Positions 19,211 through 29,180 of a stretch of DNA of 64,000 bases are shown piece by piece. Origin of the DNA: Prostheceraeus crozeri (Eukaryota > Platyhelminthes > Polycladida > Euryleptidae); contig CAJQUW010011250.1 in the NCBI GenBank assembly GCA_907163375.1, positions 1 to 64,000 on the forward strand. Reading direction: 5' to 3'. Every line of letters starts with the position of its first letter. Positions within the stretch are counted from its first letter, which is position 1. The position numbers were made by a program, and so were the translations under genes. The notes beneath the pieces are model-generated. The model saw only the letters and a program-made list of their open reading frames with translations, was not told the DNA's origin and searched no databases.

Positions 19211-19567
19211 TTAAGATTTGCATAGTAGGGCGATGAACTCACGACGAATAAATGTCATGATGGAGCGATGTATGTATCTTCTATACTTCTCCCAATTGTA
19301 TTTGCGAAATGAGAAACAGTTTGCGGAATGAGAATGGTAGATTTGAATTTCATTTCTGTAATGTTGAAGCCAAACTTGATCACCCAGGGAGATGAATCTT
19401 AATGTTTCAAAATATTCCAAATCCCTCATGATATCATTGAGGTTGACAAATTGTCGCCATGTTAATGTAATTCCTCTTGATGTATGACCATGAGAATTTT
19501 TGAAATGTACGTTTCCATCACGATCAACTCTGATATATTGTAGAGAGTCCAAAATCCAAGTCTTCAT
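19211..19567 (-). CDS. Stand-alone paralogue of the PC4-like domain (118 aa)
   Basis: ATG at 19567 is the first Met codon in frame. The protein aligns along its whole length with residues 1-113 of the preceding TBP-repeat protein: LDSLQ, DRDGNVHFKNS against HDRNVYFKDS, FVNLNDIMRDLEYF against FQSLHHIMKDLKYF, and NWEKYRRYIHRSI against SWEKYKRKVHRSI. It is thus a tandem duplicate without the TBP part. Resemblance to PC4 single-strand-DNA-binding coactivators is by pattern only. Its start lies 35 bp from the oppositely directed structural gene at 19603, so the two 5' regions overlap. Confidence 0.65.
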   Translation of the reverse strand: MKTWILDSLQYIRVDRDGNVHFKNSHGHTSRGITLTWRQFVNLNDIMRDLEYFETLRFISLGDQVWLQHYRNEIQIYHSHSANCFSFRKYNWEKYRRYIHRSIMTFIRREFIALLCKS

Positions 19568-19602
19568 GATGTTATGCAAAGTTGCAGATTAGCAATATAA
19601 AA

Positions 19603-21000
19603 ATGTCGTTTTATCATATTTTGCTTAGCAATGCGGCTACAAAGAGATTTACTAGTAATCGAGCCGCAGTCTTTTCTACTCCCATTGATCATGCACAACA
19701 GCTAAATGGGAATTGGGAAGTGGGTGTCACTCAACTTGTTTATAGCAACTGTGTCTATACTTTTGATCATGAGGTGATGACTATTAATATGAGACGTACA
19801 GCTGCTTACCAATGTGAAAAGGGCTGCCGAGTATACATTCCACAGTGGCCAAAGAAAGATCTCTTATCATGTAAAAAGTTTATATATGATTTCTTGAATA
19901 AAGCGTGTAAACATATTGCCCAATTTACTCCACACAATGATGATTATACTTATATACATCATGTAGTTGAGAAAGATTGGATTGTTGGTTTAAGTCCAAG
20001 TTTAAGAAATGATTTAGGTTACCTCGCTAGCGCCTTGACAAGCTATGATAATTTTAACGTTAATTACCACATAAGTGCTCATAAACAGTTAATATATCGA
20101 GAGGAAGCTTATTATGTAGATCTTATTCCAAAAAATGAGAAGACGTTGGTGAAGAAGATTGTGATTAAGCCAAGAAAGACAAACATGACTCCTGAAACAT
20201 TATTGAAGAAATTTAATTATCTCCTTCGAGTTGATGGTAAACAAGTGGCAACATTGACTTATATTAAATCATCTAATCATATTGCAATAAGTAAATTAAA
20301 TGATGATGATCTAGTATTAATTTGTTCAAAAGATTTTCATCAGTTCTTGCGACATCATTCTGCAGCTGTTCATGGAAAATTTAATATGCAACATTTACCA
20401 TGTGAAAGGTCAAATCAATTTGATACAGAATGGAGCGTATCTTTATACAGAAAGTGTGTAGAGCCTTTCGGTGGTATCTTACATGAAACAAGAGTGCTGA
20501 TGCCTCGCATCATTACTTCAGTTAAATTGGTTGTAGATTATTTAAATGAAGTGATTAATGACCAACATATTTCATTTTCTGAAAAAGAAGGTACTTTGTC
20601 TCTCACTATAAGTGGAAAAGGTATTGAACTAATTATGGATAAAACTCTAATGGACATTTTGGGTTTTGACCAAAATATCTTTAAAAGTGGTACTGTAACC
20701 AAAGCTAGCGCAGACATGTCGCTATCGCGTCGTATTAACTATTTTCAGATATATTCCAATATTGGTGAAGATGTACGTGTGGGAGATGTTGAAGCTCCAT
20801 TGTTAGCAATGATACCATACCAGCCAAAGAGCTGCAGTATTTTATCTGAGCATACTTTCAAGAAAGTGCATTATACAAAGCTGAAATCAAACTACATCCC
20901 ACAAATTGATATTGCCATTTATGACGATGCTGGTGCGTTGATTCCTTTTCATAAAGATGCTGTGACAAGTATCACACTCCATTTCCGAATGAAGAGTTAA
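19603..21000 (+). CDS. Large Polinton structural protein, minor-capsid/penton-type, copy A (465 aa)
   Basis: The start MSFYHILLSNAATKRFTSNR, followed by LNGNWEVGVTQLVY, is the signature of a family found next to the capsid genes in Polintons and adintoviruses. A central beta-rich part and a C-terminal 'YFQIYSNIGEDVRVGDVEAP ... IDIAIYDDAGALIPF' close it. It is most likely a vertex or minor capsid protein. TATAAAA lies only a few bases upstream of the ATG (19595-19601). The downstream neighbour is a diverged paralogue. The exact virion position of this family is uncertain to me. Confidence 0.7.
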   Translation: MSFYHILLSNAATKRFTSNRAAVFSTPIDHAQQLNGNWEVGVTQLVYSNCVYTFDHEVMTINMRRTAAYQCEKGCRVYIPQWPKKDLLSCKKFIYDFLNKACKHIAQFTPHNDDYTYIHHVVEKDWIVGLSPSLRNDLGYLASALTSYDNFNVNYHISAHKQLIYREEAYYVDLIPKNEKTLVKKIVIKPRKTNMTPETLLKKFNYLLRVDGKQVATLTYIKSSNHIAISKLNDDDLVLICSKDFHQFLRHHSAAVHGKFNMQHLPCERSNQFDTEWSVSLYRKCVEPFGGILHETRVLMPRIITSVKLVVDYLNEVINDQHISFSEKEGTLSLTISGKGIELIMDKTLMDILGFDQNIFKSGTVTKASADMSLSRRINYFQIYSNIGEDVRVGDVEAPLLAMIPYQPKSCSILSEHTFKKVHYTKLKSNYIPQIDIAIYDDAGALIPFHKDAVTSITLHFRMKS

Positions 21001-21039
21001 TGCAAACGTATGCTAATATATTTTTCCAATGTGAATAAT

Positions 21040-22559
21040 ATGGAAAGTGAAAATAAGGACTCGTTTCTAATCTACTTGCCCAGTAATGCTTCTATGAATA
21101 AATTTCCCAAAAATAAACCATCAGACTATCGAGTAGAATTAAATCGCCCACTGCATTTAGAAGGTGAATGGGGGTTGGCGTTTCTAGTATTTGCTATGAT
21201 AGCAATATTCAGAATGTGAATGATTTGGAAGAAATGATATTGACTCCTCGCACCCATGATGGAATAACGATGAATAATGCATTTCAGTTCCCATACAATT
21301 TAACATCAGATGGAAAGTGGAACTATGAATGGATTCAGATAAAATCAGATTCTTATGAGCCATTTGGGAATGAGAAAATTATTAAGGCATTCAACAGTGG
21401 TAATACTTCCATCATGAAGAATAAAAATCAGAAAGCTTATGAGTTTACTATCTATCATTGGAGTGGGAGACAGTTCCTCCGCTTTCATTCTTTTACTAAA
21501 GGTCTTACGCTGAGGTTGGATAGTGAATTCTATCCGCATCTCGGTTTTGGTCATGGACTACATCTAACGTCAATTGCTACTGCAAATGTTAGAAAAGTTT
21601 ATTCAAATCGAATCAACAAATTTCATTATAGATTTAAAATATTTGATGAAGATGTTGTAGAATGCGAAGAACGCATCATTTTGAAAAAGCGTGGTGTTCA
21701 ACCTTTATCACTTATTGAGTTAGTAAAACGATGGAATGAGACTGTGGGTAAGAAGTATGGAGAGAAAATTATGGCGGACAAAAATAAGTTGGTTATTCAG
21801 AAATATAATGACAAACTTACAGTTTATTTCTCTCCAACCTTGCGTCATTTTGTAAGACATTATACACCTATTATTGGAAGCGGTGTGGTATATGCTTCTC
21901 ATGAATATCACACTAAAGCTGATTCAGTTAATGATGAATGGTGGGTGGACATCTATGGCGATCGCATCAAGAAAATTTACCAGTCTTATGAAGAATCTAA
22001 AGTTGCTATCAATATAATGCCGCGTCTATATCATACAGTTGAAAGCTTCATTCATGTAGTAAATCCTTATATACAACAGAAGTTGAAGCATGTGATGAAA
22101 AGTAAATATGATGTAAAGACACACCACATTTCGTTTTCAATTGAAAATCAACGCGTTGTTCTGAGACTGGGTGATGACATTCAATGTCAATTGAGTAAAA
22201 ATTTGAAAAAACTCTTTGGTTTTTCAATGCTACAAACTGTGTTTGCTGCTGCGCATACGATTGGTATAGAAACACCAATGACACTTGATAAACATGAACA
22301 GCACCTTTACATTCAAAGTGATTTGATTCTACCTATTTCTGTTGGTGAGAAAAAAGAATACATTTTACGTGATTTCATTCATGATAAAGACGCTTCATAT
22401 GGAATAGTCGAGAAGATGTTTGAATCTATTTTCTATCATCCCGTCGTCAAACAAACTATACCCTCTATTGCTATCAAAATTACCAATGGTTTACAAGAGT
22501 GCATCCATGTGAAAGATACTAAATCCCTCATAACGTTAGTGTTTCGGAAAACAAAGTGA
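21040..22559 (+). CDS. Large Polinton structural protein, copy B, one frameshift
   Basis: The N-terminal part (SFLIYLPSNASMNKFPKNKP, HLEGEWG) carries the 'LPSNASM' signature of the same family as copy A. The frame is lost in the G5 run at 21170-21174 and resumes in the next frame as VGVSSICYDSN, open to the stop at 22559. The C-terminal half repeats the landmarks of copy A (PMTLDKHEQHLYIQSDLI, PVVKQTIPSIAIKI). Two such genes in tandem suggest different vertex or fibre-like roles. The single missing base could be mutation or a homopolymer error. Confidence 0.7.
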
Positions 22560-22864
22560 AGTCTTTATACAACATTTATTGAAATATGTACATGAATGTG
22601 AAGGAATAGACTTTATACAACATCCACTGAAAATATATACATGAGCGCACTTCAATAAACATTGTTATATACAAAAAGTCTTTTTACTTCGTGAAGGGTG
22701 GAAATATACAGGGATAGGAAAAATGTCTTTCAGTGGAAAAGTCATCACATGGGGAATGTACAGATGTGGACACATATTCACAAGGAAAAAACAATCTCAT
22801 GCGATACATAAAACAACAATGTTTATCTACAGAAATCAACATCAAAATACTAAGTTAAGGATGA
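22560..22864. terminator. Convergent intergenic region with poly-A signals
   Basis: Between the structural gene and the polymerase lie AATAAA on plus (22654-22659) and on minus (22580-22575). 'gactttatacaacat' occurs twice in tandem (about 22564 and 22609). No gene is visible. The transcripts of the two convergent genes would overlap slightly. Confidence 0.6.
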
Positions 22865-25800
22865 TTATGCTAAGACGTCTCCTGAATGTGGTAGTGTGAG
22901 TTTAATTCTTTTGGGTGGTGGTATGTTTGTGTCAGGATGTCCATGTGGAAGAGATATGTTGTGTTCTAGCCAGCACCTCTTATCCTCCCATGCTGAAAGC
23001 GCCCGTTTCCTAAAAGTATGAGTTTTGATCTCATGCGACTTAGATTTTAAGATTGTCATATTGACAAACGTTATATTTTTATTTCTATAGGCTTTCCTGA
23101 AATTCTTATGTTTCATGTTAGAGACCAATGATCTTGATATGCCTTTAGCGCGCTTAATGCTATCATCACTATCCTTTAATTTCATAGAATACATTTTAGG
23201 GCGGAGGAGAATCATTTCAGCTATCTCCTTCCCTGCTGTCTCATCCTTAAAGCAGCCAAGTTTTGCCTTATTTTTGATGGAGTATAGTGGATGATTAGCA
23301 GGATAATTTGATGTATCAAAATATCTTTCTAAAGATTTTCCTACTTCATTAAAATTTAAATCTTTTTGAGTGGTAATACCTAAAAAGAAACTATCTGTGT
23401 CACCACCCAACAAACGAACCTCTTTTACGAGAGGACACGGTTTTAGTATTTTATAGAAGAGTTGATACATTTCAAGCTTGGAGTAATCTAGAACAGCTTG
23501 ACCAATATAGATGGGTTTGCACAACTCAACTTCAGATTTTATCATTTTAATACCTACAAGATCCTCATCGATTATGTCTCTATCGATGAATAGAGGTGAT
23601 GAGATCAATTTGTGATACTTTTGATCATCATTAACTAGTTTGTAGTTTACGCGCTTTCTAACATCCTCCATCGTCTTACCAAATAGACTGTTGTTCTTAT
23701 ATTTATAAAAATCTTTTTCAAAATTATTTTGGGCTAGTGCACGTTTCTGACTGTTACTATCTATGTAGGGTTTGAGGAAGGCTTTCTGTCTAAATTTAAT
23801 AATGCGGTGAACTCTTTTTAAAATCATGCCCATTTCTAAATAAAATTTTAAGATGCTAAAGTGGACTAGATAGTTTTCCTTATCATATTGAGTGAGTAAA
23901 AGTTTGCGGCAAGGCTTATACTTGGGTTGTCCACATGATTCTAAATCTTTATGAAATTGTTTCATAAAGTCGGAAAACATATCTTTACTCACTTCACCTG
24001 ATTCGGGTGCGAGTGGAAAATCTACGGTTTTATGTTTAATATTATTTGGATAGATTAGATCTATCTCAAAATAATATCCCCATTCACCTTCATCTGGAAT
24101 TGCTAGTATGTTGGAAGGGTTGGAGAAATGTTGAATTTCACTATCATCTAACCAGCTAAACTCAGAGTGAGGTAGCGGTTTGGATAATGAACTACCATAC
24201 AAATTATTTTGGTCATAATACTTCAGATGAGTCTGGTCATTACCTACTATTTTTGATTTTAACCTATGTTTATTTACAAATGTGAGACCACCGCGAATTC
24301 CTCGCTCAAATAAATTATACATCTCTGGATCTTGTAAGAGATGAATGGTCTCACCAGTCATTTTAAAAGCAGACTTAAATGACATGGCTGGCAGACTGAC
24401 AAAGTGGACGGGATCTAACTTATCTTCTTCTAATGCCACTCGTCGAAACTCCTGAAATACATCAGCCAGCAAAAATACATCTAACTTAAGGTAGGCAATC
24501 ATATATTCACCAAATGTATGGCAGTCAAATTTTATCCATGCATCTTGTGCATGATCATAATCTTCGGTCTTACATTCTGCGCCGCTCAAATCATTTTTAA
24601 ATTTATCTATGGGCGGAAGAGAAGTCTCGCCGAGTTTACTAATTGCATCAAAATATGCATATGGAAAGACTCCTTTCCGTGTGATGACTTCATCGGTTAG
24701 ATTTGGATATTGTTTCTTAAGATTTTGTGTTAGTGGAAGAGACTTTAGATTTTGCACGAGAGAGGCCAGTGATGCAGTCATAAATTGGTAGGAATCTAAA
24801 AATTTTATATCAAAATAGACCGTCTTATTTTCTTTAGTTTTATCGACAGGCACTTTTGCTGTCATGGCCATAAACTTCTCTCTCGTTTGTGCTATTACAT
24901 CAAGCTTCCACTCTTTCATTTGACCTAAACCTCCTTTTATTATCATATGGCTGTCGTAGCCCTTGAAATTATGGAAAATGACGGGTAATGTACGCCGCTT
25001 CATCCTCAGCGAAAAATTACATTTTGAACAGAGTGCGTTTCTAAATTTACCAGTGATGTGGTCATGGTCGCGCACTTTCTTAATCTTATCATCGTCAAAT
25101 GTTTTCCTACATTTGGGGCAAACGTTGCAACTATCAAATTTTGCTTGATCATCTGCTGTCATATGCAATGATCTGCGATAGAGTTCACCATCATACTTTT
25201 GTTGAAATTTTACAGCCTGTTCGAGGAATTGTAGGAATTGGTAAATACAATCCTCACCTTGCCAGACGTGCATTTTATTTTTTCTATTTTGGAAATGGTC
25301 ATGCCATACTTCATAGCAGGAAATGGCTGCTGGTCGATGGATGTTATCATCGATATAACATTCGATGTCAGCATAGATGACACGAAGAGGACTTAGTTCA
25401 TCGCCATTCTCTCTATATGAAAACTCCTTATCTTTGGGCATGCGTTCCATTTGCAGTTTACCTCGCTTACACCACTCATAATGAGTTTCAAATTTGTTTT
25501 TACTCCTAAAGTTCCGAATGCATCTGTCACAGTAATAAATCTCTGATGAGGTAGAATTTCTTAAGTGGTGGTATAAGCGAGAGATTTTGGGAATGCCGCA
25601 GTAGTGCCATTCCTCACTATCATCCTGTCTTACTAATAAAAGGTTGACAACATGATCATAACAACTCGAACGCGAGTTGTAGCGCACACCCTTCAATCCC
25701 TTTTCCCAAACATGGAGAACTATTTTAATGTTGTTCAATTTTTCAAATTTTTCTATATCTTTAATTTTCATATCGTCACTATTACAGTCATCGAAGTTTA

Positions 25801-26839
25801 ATTCATTCTCCCACTGCCTATAGCTATATGTACGATTTCGATTCGCATTGATGTCATTATAGTGGAGAATGGAGAGGACAGCATATTTAAAACATTGCGA
25901 TTCGCAATCGACATTGATGACTGCTGTTTTGTTTTTTAAATTTTTTGGAAGTTTAAAGGAGCCTCGACCACTATGATTTCCTAATAAACTGATTTTAAAT
26001 AAGGCGGACTCAATGCCGTCAAAAATGAGACCGCTATCGCGCTCGTTAAATTTATCAATATTTAATTTTAATCCTTGGATGTGAAAATTTATCCAAGACT
26101 CATAGTCTACAACCTCGGTTGCAGGAGAGGAGGGTATGTGAAACTCCAACCTCTCTATTATTTGTCCAGTATGGTGGTCGATTTTTACATATTTTATTTT
26201 AAGATAGATGAGCGCCTTCATCCTAAAATTGTCTAAATTGTTGAAGAGCGCTTCTATCAATGATGAATTTTGATGAAACCATTCCTCAAAGTTAGCAATG
26301 GTTTCTGAGGAGTCCATCTGGTAGTTCCTCACTAAATTATTTATGGACACTTCAGTGAGTTGGATAGAGGAGGTACCGTTGGTGTAGCTATCGTTCGTGT
26401 GTGTATGTTGAAGTCTGTGCGAAGATAGTTCAAAACGTGTCTCGAAAGACTGAGCGCACAAGTCGCAAGAAAAGGAGACGACGTTAACAGAATCATCCCC
26501 ACCTCCGGAGATTGATGCCGGCTTAGGTCGACAAACACCTCGCTTGATGTGTCGGGTGAGATCCCATTTCCTCGTGAAGATGTGCCCACAGTCAGCACAT
26601 TCCCACTCGTTACCATGTCGCGACAGTTCTGAGCTGGAACTCACATCGCCTGAAAGAGAAATCATTCTATCATCTCTGTTCAAGCCTCAGTGTATTGTTG
26701 CAACCTACCTTGACTCAATAACTCTAAACTTTCCTCGAGAAGGGAGGGCGTTGGTGATGAAGTTGATGCCTGAAATTGAGGAAGATGCTATGAACCACAC
26801 GTTTGAGGGAGATGAGAGAGGAAATCTTCAACTTACCAT
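22865..26839 (-). CDS. Protein-primed family-B DNA polymerase, spliced (1282 aa)
   Basis: The minus-strand CDS is read as complement(join(22865..26649, 26709..26769, 26837..26839)). Exon 1 is just ATG followed by GTAAGT. Introns of 67 nt (26770-26836) and 59 nt (26650-26708) end in AATTTCAG and TCTCTTTCAG, and the frame is preserved. The N-terminus has two C2H2 fingers (CADCGHIF, CDLCAQSF). The exonuclease motifs are ADIECY (about 25365), HNFKGYDSH (about 24960) and YLKLDVFLLADVF (about 24470). An endonuclease-VII-like Cys/His module (CPKCRKTF, VRDHDHITGK) lies between the first two. Polymerase motifs A (YDQNNLYGSSL), B (NSLFGKTM) and C (GGDTDSF) are all present. It replicates the linear element from a protein primer. 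Confidence 0.95.
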
Positions 26840-27011
26840 TTCAATGAAATCAAGTTTAAGGTTGATGCTTCAATAAGATAGAGACTTCACTCAATTAATA
26901 TGTCTCAAATTTGGAATTCACTTGTACACCTCAAATAATAGCAGAATTCGCTAGAGAATACTTCACTTATACGTCTCAAAGACAGAGTGAAATGACACGG
27001 ATGTCACTTTG

Positions 27012-27059
27012 CTTATATCCTTTCATGCTCATCATTCATTGGCTGTTCATTCTGATTGG
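27012..27059 (-). promoter_or_regulatory. Promoter of the DNA polymerase gene: two CCAAT boxes and TATA
   Basis: On the minus strand CCAAT occurs at 27059-27055 and 27042-27038, 17 bp apart, followed about 20 bp on by ATATAAG (TATAAG at 27017-27012). The geometry copies that in front of the first gene at the left end (10563-10610). The plus-strand gene at 27133 starts on the other side, so CCAAT-bound factors might serve both. Confidence 0.7.
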
Positions 27060-27132
27060 TTGCTTGTTGATACTTAAGAATTAGAAAAATGTTAAAGTTA
27101 TCATTATTCAAAGTCAGCATTTCAAAGACAAC

Positions 27133-27563
27133 ATGACAAGTCCTCCAACAACACCAAATGCCGCATTGGAGTTCTCCTCTCCATGCACATCAGCAAAGGT
27201 GCTCGTTACACCAAATGCACCAAGAAAGGCGAAGGTGGAGAAGACATACAATCTCGACAATATACGAAAGTTATCGGAGGACGATGAAGAGGAGTTGCCC
27301 GACCTAACAGGCATACGGTGGAAATATTTACAATATGATGTCGAAGGGGTGATGGAGATGACCAGCAAGTCGCAGTTGCATCAAATATGGGAGTGGTACA
27401 CCCTAACTCCCAACCGCGAACCGTGGCGGAGTGGGCGTACATTGACAACGTGAGGGACGCTGCAGAAGAACGTTTAAAGCAGCTCAACTGTTTTTGTGAT
27501 CTATGTGAAGTCAGACTCTGGGACGATATTGACGATGAAGACCTTTTAAAATACATGCCATAA
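27133..27563 (+). CDS. Acidic protein of unknown function, one frameshift near the 3' end
   Basis: The ATG at 27133 opens a frame with a Pro/Ser-rich start (MTSPPTTPNAALEFSS), an acidic patch (SEDDEEELPDLTG) and IWEWYTLTPN. It stops at 27453, but coding-like sequence (AEWAYIDNVRDAAEERL, then LNCFCDLCEVRLWDD) continues in the next frame to 27563, so one base is out of place near 27415-27425. The end overlaps a poly-A signal (AATAAA, 27562-27567). It is divergent from the polymerase gene with about 290 bp between the starts. I do not recognise it. Confidence 0.5.
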
Positions 27564-27763
27564 TAAATGTTTATTTCGTATTATCTTTGCTTTCATACTG
27601 ACTTACTTGAATGGGGCTTTAGTGAATAATTTAACCATGTATACTTTTTCATTTGGAAATAGTAGCACGCTTAGTTTAACTTGCAAATCTTATAACATTT
27701 CATATGGGTGATAATGGTAGATGAAATAGTGTTAAATAAAATTAAGATAGCTTACATGATTCT

Positions 27764-28302
27764 GGGATAGCAATCGACTGCGATCCATGTGTAAAGAGCT
27801 TGTTAGACTATGGAAGAGAGAAGTGTGTTATGTTGCGTGTGGCGCGTGAGTGTCCTCCCTTTCATTCCATTCATCAATTCGTCTCATTGATAGAGACAGG
27901 TAGAACTCATGGCTCTCATAACGTATGCAATGGAAAGTTTTAGGCAACCTTCGACAGTTGGCTAAATGTCGCCCTGGCGCGAATGCATACTACGTTGAGA
28001 CAGAGGCAATCACTTGCAAACATGACGCAGAGAGGTTTAACAAGATTGACCATTGCCGAATGTCCCTTGCGGTATACATAGCTACGGGTTTCACCGCCGC
28101 CCTTTACAGGAACGCCCGTCGAAAGGAAGTATTACACCGAACTTCATTTGCAACGTTCAAGTTGACTGATAGCAGATTCAACTTAATGATAGTATTCGCC
28201 AGTCCGAAGACTGCCCAGGGCAAACCGCGTGGAGGTTCTATCATGTCTTGCCCCATGGTGGCCCTTAAGAGAGCCGATGGTTCATTCTCGGGATTAGGCT
28301 GA
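27764..28302 (+). pseudogene. Duplicate 5' copy of the spliced Cys-rich gene, no start codon
   Basis: 27764-28294 is nearly identical to 28648-29169. The same 98-nt intron can be seen (27846-27943, GTGAGT ... GTTTTAG), and exon 2 stays open to 28302. Upstream of the duplication the frame meets a stop without any ATG, so this copy lacks its first codons unless it is spliced to another exon. It carries nine extra bases (GTGTGGCGC) directly before the splice donor, adding three codons. It is probably a pseudogene or a donor of alternative exons. Confidence 0.65.
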
Positions 28303-28554
28303 CTATTGGCTTGAATAGTCAAGGGGTATGACGCTTAGATTGTCATAAACCCTATACCGCCGAGGTCGTACTGGTGCATCCGGCACCTTTCGGATGCGGG
28401 TGGTATTTGGAGTCCACACCTCATCCGTCCAAATGATCCTCTTGATCTTCCCCTTCTTCTCATCCTCATCCCACTCGTCGAGGATGACGAACTCGGGAAT
28501 GGCGTTATCTTCATCAATGAAGACGGGAATGTTGTCGGCAGATGTGGCTTCCAT
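28303..28554 (-). CDS. Small acidic protein between the duplicated units (83 aa)
   Basis: Starts with ATG at 28554; a TATATAAG on the minus strand lies about 45 bases upstream (28602-28595). The protein reads acidic in the first half (VFIDEDNAIPEF, LDEWDEDEKKG) and ends with a basic-aromatic tail (RPRRYRVYDNLSVIPLD). It has no recognisable domain. It lies in the unique 350-bp segment separating the two duplicated gene copies. Confidence 0.5.
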   Translation of the reverse strand: MEATSADNIPVFIDEDNAIPEFVILDEWDEDEKKGKIKRIIWTDEVWTPNTTRIRKVPDAPVRPRRYRVYDNLSVIPLDYSSQ

Positions 28555-28594
28555 CGTGACTTCAAATTGAATGAGAAGCGCTACAATCTTCTAG

Positions 28595-28602
28595 CTTATA
28601 TA
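28595..28602 (-). promoter_or_regulatory. TATA box for the small acidic minus-strand gene
   Basis: CTTATATA on plus gives TATATAAG on minus, placing a start of transcription near 28570 and a leader of about 15 bases. The same AT stretch lies only 12 bases from the plus-strand ATG at 28615, too close to serve as a normal TATA box for that gene. Confidence 0.5.
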
Positions 28603-28614
28603 GGGTTTTCAACA

Positions 28615-29171
28615 ATGAATTGCTCAACAGCGAATCAGAATGCTTCAGGGATAGCAATCGACTGCGATCCATGTGTAAAGAGCTTGTTAGACTACGGAAG
28701 AGAGAAGTGTGTTATGTTGCGTGAGTATCCTCCCTTTCATTCCATTCATCAATTCGTCTCATTGATAGAGACAGGTAGAACTCATGGCTCTCATAACGTA
28801 TGCAATGGAAAGTTTTAGGCAACCTTCGACAGTTGGCTAAATGTCGCCCTGGCGCGAATGCATACTACGTTGAGACAGAGGCAATCACTTGCAAACATGA
28901 CGCAGAGAGGTTTAACAAGATTGACCATTGCCGAATGTCCCTTGCGGTATACATAGCTACGGGTTTCACCGCCGCCCTTTACAGGAACGCCCGTCGAAAG
29001 GAAGTATTACACCGAACTTCATTTGCAACGTTCAAGTTGACTGATAGCAGATTCAACTTAATGATAGTATTCGCCAGTCCGAAGACTGCCCAGGGCAAAC
29101 CGCGTGGAGGTTCTATCATGTCTTGCCCCATGGTGGCCCTTAAGAGAGCCGATGGTTCATTCTCGGGATAA
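28615..29171 (+). CDS. Spliced Cys-rich protein of unknown function (152 aa)
   Basis: The CDS is read as join(28615..28720, 28819..29171). The 98-nt intron begins GTGAGT and ends AGTTTTAG, and splicing keeps the frame. Exon 1 gives MNCSTANQNASGIAIDCDP and CVKSLLDYGREKC. Exon 2 gives LRQLAKCRPGANAYYVETEA, HCRMSLAVYIATGFTAALY and SIMSCPMVALKRADGSF. The whole gene body is duplicated upstream at 27764. The recent duplication suggests selection for dosage or a rearrangement of this end of the element. I do not recognise a family. Confidence 0.6.
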
Positions 29172-29180
29172 TTTAAGGAC

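Noticed and set aside
26544..26876. 110-codon plus-strand frame opposite the polymerase start
   Set aside because: It is antisense to the polymerase N-terminus and its two introns, and has no features of its own.
28721..28818. Frameshift between the two parts of the duplicated gene
   Set aside because: GTGAGT ... GTTTTAG borders give a clean 98-nt intron that preserves frame in both copies, so splicing explains the change of frame.
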